From NCBI RefSeq assembly GCF_038069945.1, contig NZ_JBBPEV010000006.1, positions 90,504 through 154,503 on the forward strand: a stretch of 64,000 nucleotides of DNA. The letters run 5' to 3'. How positions within the stretch are numbered: position 1 is the stretch's first letter; each line of letters opens with the position of its first letter. This document shows positions 34,901 through 42,125 of the stretch, one piece after another. Below the pieces are notes generated by a model. It was not told the DNA's origin and ran no database searches. It was given only the letters and a program-made list of their open reading frames with translations. This stretch comes from Aquabacterium sp. A3 (GTDB lineage Bacteria > Pseudomonadota > Gammaproteobacteria > Burkholderiales > Burkholderiaceae_C). Made by a program: the position numbers and the translations under genes.

Positions 34901-36571
34901 TCAGTCAACGCTGGTCTGGGGCGACAGCAAGTCCATGCCGTATTTGATGGGAATGGCAAAGCTCAAGCGACTGTTGCCGGCAAAGAAGATGCCTGCCGCA
35001 CGCCCTTGGCGATCAAACATGGGGCCACCGCTGTTGCCCTGCCCGGTGGCGTTGATGTCCAGTTGATAGGCGTCGCCCACCGTGCTGACGTAGGCTTCGG
35101 ACTGCCCGTCCTTGCGATCTTGTGTGCCGCGAATCACCCGGCTGACCACCCCCGGGCTGACGGTCACCGAGGGCACGTCGGTGATGGTGGCCTTGCGATT
35201 GAAGGGATCCTGAGACGCCGTCTGCAGATACACCTCTGGCGCCGCCGCCGGGTACCCCATGACGACCACATCCTGCCCCTCTTTGAGGGAGGCCACCTCG
35301 TTCGGTGCGGGCAGATCCACCGCCACCAGCTTGCTGGGCGTGTCGATCTTGATCAAGGCCACATCGTGGGCATCGGAGACCTTGACCAACCTCGCCGGAT
35401 GCCGGTCTTTGGACCGGGAGAAGACCACGTCCAGCACCTGCAACTGCCCCACGGCGCCGCCCCGAATGCCCGATCCGGAGCCCCCGCCGAGCGACGTGCT
35501 GCGCGCCGGCACCCATTGCCCCACGGCGCTGCGCAGTTGCGGCGTGACCGAGCCCAGCACGTGTTTTTCACCGCCGCTCAGAACCAGCAGACAAGGGCAA
35601 CTGAGGATCTCGGGCATGTCGGTCTGCCACGATGCCGCCACGTGGCGGTTGGTGAGGATGAAGCCATCGGGCGACACCACGAACCCGGAGCCCGTGTGCG
35701 TGGAGCCGATGGCGCGCCCCTTGGCGGCGTTGAGCGTGAGCTTGGGCTCCACCGAGCCATCGCGGTGCTGGATGTAGACAGGCAAGGTCATGGCCTGCCC
35801 GTCTTTCAGGGTGATGCGTTCATGCTCGTGGAAGATCGTCTGGTTGGTGGCCTTGTGCACCAGCTTCCAGCTGACCTCGATCTTGACCGTGGCCGGCCCA
35901 TACTGGCTGGCCACGCGTTCGGCCAGTGATTCGTGGGTGGGCATGCCTGCCGCCGTTGGCGGCAGGGCGTTGGCCGCGCCCTCGGGACCGGCAGAGGGCC
36001 GAACGTACAGGCCGGCCATCACGCCCACCGCGATCAAGGCGGTCATCAAGGCCACTGGCACCCAGCGTGGTCTGGACTTGTCCGTTGGCGGCATCGGCGT
36101 TGCCGCCGTGCCACCGCCTTCCGTGCGGCGGTTGCTGGCGGCCGTGACGGCAGGCATGGGGATGGTCTGGTCCACGCTGATCACGCGCGTGGGCGCTGCA
36201 GCCCGGATGACGCGCGTGGCCTTGGGCTGCTCGGGTGGGACGGGATCAAAGGCCAAGGTCAGCCGTGGCCCACCTTCGCCGAGGCTGATGACGTCTCCGT
36301 GCTGAAGCGTCGCCACACCCGACACCCGCGTGCCGTTGAGAAACAGGCCGTTGCTGCTGCCCTGGTCGGTCAGCGTGACCGGATCGGCGCCCGCCTTGAG
36401 GTGGATGAGCGCGTGCCGACGACTCACGACATCGTGGTTGTCGCTGAACTTGATGTGCGCACCCAGCTCACGCCCGATGACGATCGGCTCTTGCCGGTCG
36501 GCCGGGAATACGAACTCTTGGACCTGCGCCTGCCCGTCCATGACGTGGACGGTGAGCCGTTGGAGTGTCAT
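34901..36571 (-). CDS. FHA-domain protein with transmembrane helix and periplasmic trypsin-like protease domain
   Basis: A 556-residue single-pass protein. The cytoplasmic FHA domain (~25-105) has the phosphothreonine-binding signature: GR at 33-34, SRRH at 50-53, and SSNG at 72-75. A linker precedes the membrane helix (171-190). The periplasmic domain (~215-550) is a trypsin/DegP-like protease with His310 (TNRHVA), Asp403 (DVALIKID) and Ser514 (GNSGGP), an intact triad; no PDZ domain is seen. The start at 36571 puts the FHA domain at the N-terminus and leaves the upstream palindrome outside the gene. First gene of the operon with the Ser/Thr kinase. Confidence 0.88.
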   Translation of the reverse strand: MTLQRLTVHVMDGQAQVQEFVFPADRQEPIVIGRELGAHIKFSDNHDVVSRRHALIHLKAGADPVTLTDQGSSNGLFLNGTRVSGVATLQHGDVISLGEGGPRLTLAFDPVPPEQPKATRVIRAAAPTRVISVDQTIPMPAVTAASNRRTEGGGTAATPMPPTDKSRPRWVPVALMTALIAVGVMAGLYVRPSAGPEGAANALPPTAAGMPTHESLAERVASQYGPATVKIEVSWKLVHKATNQTIFHEHERITLKDGQAMTLPVYIQHRDGSVEPKLTLNAAKGRAIGSTHTGSGFVVSPDGFILTNRHVAASWQTDMPEILSCPCLLVLSGGEKHVLGSVTPQLRSAVGQWVPARSTSLGGGSGSGIRGGAVGQLQVLDVVFSRSKDRHPARLVKVSDAHDVALIKIDTPSKLVAVDLPAPNEVASLKEGQDVVVMGYPAAAPEVYLQTASQDPFNRKATITDVPSVTVSPGVVSRVIRGTQDRKDGQSEAYVSTVGDAYQLDINATGQGNSGGPMFDRQGRAAGIFFAGNSRLSFAIPIKYGMDLLSPQTSVD

Positions 36572-36630
36572 GCCCTGTATCCCTGATGCTTGAACGCCTT
36601 GGTGCATTAGAGAAGTGGACGCGGCGTGAC

Positions 36631-36652
36631 GCATCTATCAATTGATAGATGC
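36631..36652. promoter_or_regulatory. Perfect 22-bp palindrome between FHA-protease operon and LuxR-type gene
   Basis: The two halves GCATCTATCAA and TTGATAGATGC are exact reverse complements with no spacer. It lies 60 bp upstream of the FHA-protease start and 175 bp upstream of the LuxR-type gene. A perfect AT-rich dyad of this length in such GC-rich DNA is a strong operator candidate. Confidence 0.65.
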
Positions 36653-36826
36653 CTGGTGGCGCCCCCTGGTTCGAGGGAATGAAAACGGCCAGCGCGCCGC
36701 CGCCTGATCCGCCCGGCCCATTGATCCACCGGGCCAGGATGGCTACACTGGATTTCACCAAATCAGGCATCGGGGTGGGCAGGCGCTGCACGGGTCATGA
36801 CCCCATCCCCCGCGGGATGAGAACAC

Positions 36827-37408
36827 ATGGGACACGCACTCAGGGAAGTGCTGGACATGCTGCCCACGCCACTGTGGCTGCTGCAGGGTGATGGTCGCAT
36901 CGAGTTTGCAAGCTCGGCGGCCCGCGCACTGGCGGCCCAGGATCAGGGCTGGCTTCATGTCCACCACCAGCAGGACCATCAGCAGGTGTGGCGCGTGGGG
37001 CACATGCCTGCACATGAATGGCAGCGTTTGCTGGCCGCGGCAGAGCCCGCCCGCCGACTGGTCTGGGCGCACCGGGGCGAACGCCCGGTGATCGGCACCG
37101 TGCAGCTGACGCCCTTGGACAGCGCGTCCGCCTGCCGCCAATGGTGGCCGCTGGCGCGTTGGGTCTTTGCGCTGGAGTTGCCTCACCCCTGGACGGACGA
37201 GCAACTGGCGCACCTCGTGAACCGTTATGCGCTGACCCTGGCGCAGCGCAACACCTTGAAGCTGCTGGTGGAGGGACGCAGCGTCGACGACATCGCCACC
37301 ACCTTGCAGGTGAAGGTGGGCACCGTCCGCAGCCACCTGCACGAGTTGCTGTCCAAGACGGGATGCACCCGGCAGCTCGACCTGGTGCTGCTGGCCTTGG
37401 GCCGGTGA
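36827..37408 (+). CDS. LuxR-type helix-turn-helix regulator with PAS-like N-terminus
   Basis: A 193-residue regulator. The C-terminal ~60 residues are a GerE-type domain: LTLAQRNTLKLLVEGRSVDDIATTLQV followed by GTVRSHLHELLSKTG. The N-terminal ~120 residues (VLDMLPTPLWLLQGDGRIEFASSAARAL) resemble a PAS fold; no receiver domain is present. Divergent from the FHA-protease/kinase operon and facing the perfect palindrome, so it is a plausible regulator of that operon. Confidence 0.85.
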   Translation: MGHALREVLDMLPTPLWLLQGDGRIEFASSAARALAAQDQGWLHVHHQQDHQQVWRVGHMPAHEWQRLLAAAEPARRLVWAHRGERPVIGTVQLTPLDSASACRQWWPLARWVFALELPHPWTDEQLAHLVNRYALTLAQRNTLKLLVEGRSVDDIATTLQVKVGTVRSHLHELLSKTGCTRQLDLVLLALGR

Positions 37409-37423
37409 GCCCTCACCAGGCCG

Positions 37424-38077
37424 TCACACCATCAGCACCTGCTGTTTGACGGCGTACAGCGCCAGCTCCACATCGTTGCGCACCCCGGTTTTTTCAAGGA
37501 TGCGGGCGCGGTAGGTGGACACGGTGTTGGGCGACAGATTGAGCGCCTGCGCGATCTGGCTGACGCTGCGCCCTTCAGCGAGCAGGCGAAACACCTGGTG
37601 CTCGCGCTGCGACAAGGCCTCGTGGGGTGGTCGCTCGGCCACCTCGCTGATGGAGGTGGCCAGCAGCTCGGCCACCGTGGGCGTGAGGTAGGCGCCACCG
37701 GCAGCCACCTTGCGGATGGCCGCCACCATGTCGTCGGGGTCGGCGCTCTTGTTGAGGTAGGCCTGCGCCCCTGCGCGCAGACAGCGCACCGCAAACTGCC
37801 GATCGGGATAGGTGCTGAGCATCACCACGCCCAGGCGTGGGTACTCGGCCTTGATCTGCTTGAGCACATCCAGCCCGTCTCGGCCTGGCAGGGCGATGTC
37901 CAGCAAGACCACGTCCAGCCCCTCGTCCATGCGGGTGCGGATCGCGCGCAGGGCCTCGGCCCCATCGGCGGCCTCGTCCACCACCTCGATGCCCTCGGCA
38001 TCCCCCAGCACCTGACGCAGGCCCTGGCGCACGATGACGTGGTCGTCGACCAGCAAGACGCGGATGCTCGTGCTCAT
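37424..38077 (-). CDS. NarL/FixJ-family response regulator
   Basis: A 217-residue regulator: receiver domain (~5-125; acidic pair in LLVDDH, phosphoacceptor Asp in VVLLDIALPGRDG, Thr in MLSTYPD, Lys in LNKSADP) and GerE helix-turn-helix (LSQREHQVFRLLAEGRSVSQIAQALNLS, then NTVSTYRARILEKTG). Overlaps the kinase gene by 4 bp (ATGA), hence the cognate partner. It ends 15 bp from the convergent LuxR-type gene. Confidence 0.93.
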   Translation of the reverse strand: MSTSIRVLLVDDHVIVRQGLRQVLGDAEGIEVVDEAADGAEALRAIRTRMDEGLDVVLLDIALPGRDGLDVLKQIKAEYPRLGVVMLSTYPDRQFAVRCLRAGAQAYLNKSADPDDMVAAIRKVAAGGAYLTPTVAELLATSISEVAERPPHEALSQREHQVFRLLAEGRSVSQIAQALNLSPNTVSTYRARILEKTGVRNDVELALYAVKQQVLMV

Positions 38078-39318
38078 GTGGTTGCCTCCCGGTAACCGAA
38101 GCGAGGCCGCTGGGACGGTGCCGACGCGGGCGCCCGCAGGGGCATGCTGAGGATGACCTGGGTGCCCAGCCCGGGCTCGCTGCTGATCTGCACCCAGCCC
38201 CCGAAGTGCCCGGCACGCTCGCGCATGCCCATGACACCAAAGGCATCGTGGGACTCGAAGGCGCTGGGCGGGGCGCCCTTGCCGTTGTCCTTGACGAGCA
38301 GGGTCAGCTCGGCCGGTGTGGCCCGGATGCGGATGCACACCTGGGTGGCCTGGGCGTGGCGCGCCACGTTGCTGAGCATTTCCTGGAAGATGCGGAACAC
38401 GGCGGTGGCCAGCGGCCCGTCCGGCGAGGGCAGGCCACCGGGCACGTCGATGCTGACCTCGCAGGGCAGCTCGCTGCTGTCGATGAAGTCCTGCACCTGC
38501 CATTCCAGCGTGGCCCACAGGCCCTGGTGGTCGAGGATGGAGGGGCGCAGGTCGGTGATGATGCGCCCGACGTTGGTCACCGCGTTGTCGATCAGGCCGC
38601 GCATGTTCTGGCACTTGCAGCGCAGCTCGGGCTGGCCGTCCAGGCGCTTTTCAAGCCAGCTGAGGTCCATCTTCATGCCCACCAGCAGGCTGCCCAGCTC
38701 GTCATGGATCTCGCGGGCGATGCGGGTGCGCTCGCCCTCGCGCACGCGCTCGATGTGGGCCTGCAGCTCACGCAACTGATTGACGGCCTGCGTCAGCGCC
38801 TGGGTGCGCTCGGTGACCCGCCGCTCCAGGGTTTCGTTGGACTGGCGCAGCAACTGCTCTTGCCGTTTGCGCTCGCTGATGTCCACGAAGGTGACGACCG
38901 CACCCAGCACCTGCCCGCCGTCCAGGATGGGGTAGGAGGTGTACTCCACCGGGAAGGCGGTGCCGTCCTTGCGCCACAGCACGTCGCTGTCGATGCGGCA
39001 GGCCACCCCGGCCCGGAAGGCGTGGAAGATGGGGCAGTGCTCGACCGGGTAATGCGCACCGTCGGGGTGGGTGTGGTGCGTGAGGTCGTGCATGTTGCGG
39101 CCCAGCACCTCGTGCAGCTCGTAGCCCAGCATGCGGGCGGCCGCCGGGTTGATGAAGCTGCACAGGCCCTCGGTGTCGACGCCGTAAATGCCTTCGCCGG
39201 TGCTGTCCAGCAGCAGGCGCAGGCGGTCGCGCCAGACCGCCGCGACCCGCTCATCGGAGGGGGGCAGCGGGACAGGGTCGACGAACGCCGCGCGGGCACT
39301 GATGGGCAGGTGGTCCAT
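38074..39318 (-). CDS. Soluble PAS-domain histidine kinase (NarX/DegS type)
   Basis: A 414-residue kinase without transmembrane helices. A PAS domain (~30-155) contains FINPAAARMLGYELHEVLGR and a His/Cys-rich stretch (HHTHPDGAHYPVEHCPIFHAF) and ends ISERKRQEQ. A coiled coil (~155-195) leads to HisKA_3 with the phospho-His in REIHDELGSLLVGMK (about residue 205), then a HATPase with DNGKGAP and FGVMGMRERA. ATG at 39318 chosen; a TTG at 39336 is possible. The cytosolic sensor ligand is unknown; redox or metal sensing by the His/Cys cluster is speculative. Confidence 0.9.
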   Translation of the reverse strand: MDHLPISARAAFVDPVPLPPSDERVAAVWRDRLRLLLDSTGEGIYGVDTEGLCSFINPAAARMLGYELHEVLGRNMHDLTHHTHPDGAHYPVEHCPIFHAFRAGVACRIDSDVLWRKDGTAFPVEYTSYPILDGGQVLGAVVTFVDISERKRQEQLLRQSNETLERRVTERTQALTQAVNQLRELQAHIERVREGERTRIAREIHDELGSLLVGMKMDLSWLEKRLDGQPELRCKCQNMRGLIDNAVTNVGRIITDLRPSILDHQGLWATLEWQVQDFIDSSELPCEVSIDVPGGLPSPDGPLATAVFRIFQEMLSNVARHAQATQVCIRIRATPAELTLLVKDNGKGAPPSAFESHDAFGVMGMRERAGHFGGWVQISSEPGLGTQVILSMPLRAPASAPSQRPRFGYREATT

Positions 39319-39369
39319 GCCGGCGGGTGGCAGCAAGAGCCGTGCCGGGTGCCGCCCGCCAGCGAGCCG

Positions 39370-40326
39370 TCAAGCCCCAAAGGCCGCGCGCAAGGCCTCG
39401 GCGGCCGCCTGGTGGGCCTGGGCGGCCTCGGGAACAAACCGGCCCATGTTGATGAAGTCGTGCAGCACGCCGGGCCACTCGCGCACCGTGACGGGCACGC
39501 CGGCCGCCCTCAGGCGCTCGGCGTACTGGTGGCCCTCGTCGGTCAGGGCATCACACTGGGCCAGCCCGATCCAGGCCGGCGCCACCCCTCGGTGGTCATC
39601 GGCATGCAGGGGCTCGCGATGCCAGCGCTGGGCGGGCCGCTCGCCACGGGCCTGCTGTTCAAACCAGCGCATCAGGGCCTCGGTGAGCAGGGTGCCTTGC
39701 GAGTAGCGCCGGAAGGACTCGGTGACCCCGCCCAGCTGCACCGAGGGGTAAAACAGCAGTTGCAGGGCCAGGGGGATGCCTTCATTGCGGGCGTGCAGCG
39801 CCAGCACCGATGCCAGGGTGCCGCCAGCGCTGTCGCCACCCACGGCCAGGCGACGGGTGTCCAGCCCCAGCGTGCCGCCGTGTTCGTGCAGCCAAGCCAG
39901 GGCGGCCATGCCGTCGTGCAGCCCGGCGGGGTATTTGTGCTCGGGCGCCAGACGGTAGTCGATGGCCACCACGGCCGCACCGCTGTGGTGCGCGATGTCT
40001 CGGCACATGGCCTCACAGGTGTCGATGCCGCCCACGACAAACCCGCCGCCGTGCAGGTACAGCAACACGGGCTGGCCCGGGGCGGTGGTGTCGGCCCAGA
40101 GGCGGGCAGGCACGTCGCCGGCCGGCCCCGGGATCCGGAAGTCTTCCACCCGGGCCAGGTCCCTGAGGGGCAAGCTCATCGAGCCCACACCCAGGCGGTA
40201 CGACAGGCGGGCCTGTTCGGGCGGCAACTGGTGCAGGGGCGGAAAGCCCGCGCGCTGGATGCCGTCCATCAGGGCACGTGTGGCGGTGGTGAAGGGGTGT
40301 TCGTCGGGTTGCTGAGGTGCGGTCAT
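39370..40326 (-). CDS. Hormone-sensitive-lipase-family carboxylesterase
   Basis: A 318-residue cytoplasmic alpha/beta hydrolase. The HGGGFVVGG oxyanion motif is near residue 93, the nucleophile in GGDSAGG near 166, the acid in QCDALTDEG and the catalytic His in GVLHDF near 285. This is the bacterial HSL (family IV) signature, active on short-chain esters. ATG at 40326 chosen over an in-frame TTG 6 nt upstream. It could hydrolyse esters made by the Baeyer-Villiger-type enzyme, but that is a guess. Starts 15 bp after the next gene, so possibly co-transcribed with it. Confidence 0.9.
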   Translation of the reverse strand: MTAPQQPDEHPFTTATRALMDGIQRAGFPPLHQLPPEQARLSYRLGVGSMSLPLRDLARVEDFRIPGPAGDVPARLWADTTAPGQPVLLYLHGGGFVVGGIDTCEAMCRDIAHHSGAAVVAIDYRLAPEHKYPAGLHDGMAALAWLHEHGGTLGLDTRRLAVGGDSAGGTLASVLALHARNEGIPLALQLLFYPSVQLGGVTESFRRYSQGTLLTEALMRWFEQQARGERPAQRWHREPLHADDHRGVAPAWIGLAQCDALTDEGHQYAERLRAAGVPVTVREWPGVLHDFINMGRFVPEAAQAHQAAAEALRAAFGA

Positions 40327-40341
40327 GGGCAATCAGAGGGT

Positions 40342-41046
40342 TCAGGGCAGACTGACACGGATTTCCAGCACCTCCTGGGCGCTGTGGTCGATCTGCCGGG
40401 TGGACCAGGTGCCGGCCTGCTGGCGCTGCACCTGCTCGCCCCGGCGGGCCACCACGGTCCATTCTCCCAGAGGCACGGTGACCGTGCTGAGCACCTCGGT
40501 GCGCCGGCTCTGTCCGTCGGGCTCGTAGGCGCCACCGCCCGCCATGGTGAGGTCGCCGGCAGGCACCGGCCGCCGGGCACTGGCCTCCAGCTCGACCGTG
40601 ACGGGGCCGCGCCCGCCCGGCCAGCGCGGGCGCACGGTCAGCCCCTCGCCCAGGTCCACCCAGTGCGTCTGGGTCACGGCCCAGGCCTGGGGGTTGGTAC
40701 CAGGGGTGGCGCCGGGGGTGGCGCCAGGCACCACCCCGCCTTGCCAGGCCAGCTGCCAGGTGTTCACCGGCACGCTGCGCCCCATGAACACGCGGGCCTG
40801 CCCGCCGTTGAGCACCATCACCGACTGCACCTGGTCGTGCTGGCGACGGCCCGTCTGCACCGTGAGGCCCTGCGCCACCTGCGCCGCCACCTGGCGCTGC
40901 TCGGCCTGGGCCGAGACCCGCCAGCTGACCAGCAGGTTGGCGGCTGGCGCCTGCGCCCAGCTGGGCGATGCCAGCAGGGCGGCAGCCAGGGGCAGGGCCA
41001 GGCCACCCAGGCTTGGCCGCAGGCAAACACCTTGACACATCAGCAT
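40342..41046 (-). CDS. Exported protein of unknown function
   Basis: A 234-residue protein with a signal peptide (cleavage near SWAQA, residue ~32). The mature part is beta-rich (NLLVSWRVSAQAEQRQVAAQ, GGQARVFMGRSVPVNTWQLAWQ, GEWTVVARRGEQVQRQQAGTW) and carries a short Pro-Gly-Ala-Thr repeat in the middle. The composition suggests a periplasmic or outer-membrane-associated beta domain, somewhat like short secretin-associated domains. No catalytic motif seen. GGAG precedes the ATG at 41046. Confidence 0.72.
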   Translation of the reverse strand: MLMCQGVCLRPSLGGLALPLAAALLASPSWAQAPAANLLVSWRVSAQAEQRQVAAQVAQGLTVQTGRRQHDQVQSVMVLNGGQARVFMGRSVPVNTWQLAWQGGVVPGATPGATPGTNPQAWAVTQTHWVDLGEGLTVRPRWPGGRGPVTVELEASARRPVPAGDLTMAGGGAYEPDGQSRRTEVLSTVTVPLGEWTVVARRGEQVQRQQAGTWSTRQIDHSAQEVLEIRVSLP

Positions 41047-41060
41047 GTGTGGTCTCCGAT

Positions 41061-41117
41061 CGTGACGTGCATCACGGTGCAAGCGTCAGAAATGCGGGGT
41101 GTGCAGGGGCGCATTTC
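41061..41117. promoter_or_regulatory. Inverted repeats in the divergent region upstream of the HDOD gene
   Basis: CGTGA-N6-TCACG (41061-41076) and GAAATGCG-N13-CGCATTTC (41089-41117) lie between the divergent exported-protein and HDOD genes. They may be operators or leader structures; no regulator can be named. Confidence 0.3.
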
Positions 41118-41264
41118 CACCGCTCGAAAATTTTCCCATCGGCGATGCTCAAGTCCACGGCCAACAGGGTCGATAAGCGTTCAATCTGCCACAACGTGCG
41201 GCCCTCGGGTTGGCGTTTGTGGATCAGACCCACCTGGTTCCTTTCGAGATGGAGGCTGGCAATC

Positions 41265-42092
41265 ATGCAGCTCGATGCACTGTTCAAGCAACCGCAGGCC
41301 CTTCCGGCCATTCCCAAGATCGTCCATGAGCTGATTGACAGCTTCAACAACCAGGACGTGTCGATTGATGAAATCGCCAAGAAACTGGCCGCAGACCCGG
41401 TGCTTTCCGCCCGGTTGCTGCGCCTGGCCAACTCGGCGTACTACCATGTCTCACGCACCGTGGGCACGGTCAATGACGCGCTGTCCATGCTGGGCTTTGT
41501 CACCGTGCGCACGCTGGTGATCAGCTCGGGCCTGACCGGCGGCTACAAGTCCATGCCGGGCATGGACCTTCAGAAGTTCTGGCGTTACAGCATGCACACG
41601 GCCGCCGTGGCAGGCTGGGTGGCCAAACAGGCTGGGGTCAACCGCGATCAGGCGTTCACGGTGGGACTGATGCATGCCATCGGTGAGCTGGTGATGCACG
41701 CCGGCATGCCCGAGCAGATGCTGCAGATCGACAAGATGGCCTCGCCCATGGACGCCCGCCGCATTGACATCGAGCGCACCTCGTTTGGCTACACCTTCGC
41801 CAACGTGGGCGCCGAGCTGGCCAAGCAGTGGCGCTTTCCCACGGCGTTCGTCGACGCCATCGCCAACTTCCCCGAGCCGCTGACCACGGAGCCCTTGAAT
41901 CAGGTGGCCGCCTGCATCCACCTGGCGGCCTGGCGTGCCCGTGCCGAGCACAATGGCCTGAACCAGGACGAAATGGCCGCCACGGTGCCTGGCGATGTGT
42001 GCAAGGCCCTGGGCCTGAGCCCCGAGACCTTCCTGACCGAGATGCCCCCCCTGGCCGAACTGTGTGAGGGCCTGGAGGCGTTGCTGAGCTGA
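41265..42092 (+). CDS. HDOD-domain signalling protein
   Basis: A 275-residue protein consisting of one HDOD domain: LPAIPKIVHELIDSFNNQDVSIDEIAKKLAADPVLSARLLRLANS is the family opening, and HTAAVAGWVAK with GLMHAIGELVMH occupies the degenerate HD positions. Such proteins act in regulation linked to motility, second messengers or stress and are not known to be phosphodiesterases. GGAGG lies 9 nt before the ATG. Opposite orientation to the exported-protein gene, 218 bp apart. Confidence 0.9.
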   Translation: MQLDALFKQPQALPAIPKIVHELIDSFNNQDVSIDEIAKKLAADPVLSARLLRLANSAYYHVSRTVGTVNDALSMLGFVTVRTLVISSGLTGGYKSMPGMDLQKFWRYSMHTAAVAGWVAKQAGVNRDQAFTVGLMHAIGELVMHAGMPEQMLQIDKMASPMDARRIDIERTSFGYTFANVGAELAKQWRFPTAFVDAIANFPEPLTTEPLNQVAACIHLAAWRARAEHNGLNQDEMAATVPGDVCKALGLSPETFLTEMPPLAELCEGLEALLS

Positions 42093-42125
42093 GCCTAGGC
42101 AACCCAGCGGCCCCGGCCCTGGCGA

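Noticed and set aside
40711-40740. Tandem repeat in DNA
   Set aside because: It is only a short in-frame Pro-Gly-Ala-Thr repeat inside the exported protein at 40342, not an independent element.
38206-41334. 1042-codon open frame on the plus strand
   Set aside because: It is antisense to a kinase, an esterase and an exported protein with clear domains; its translation is a His/Gly/Ala/Arg-rich composition typical of GC-rich shadow frames.
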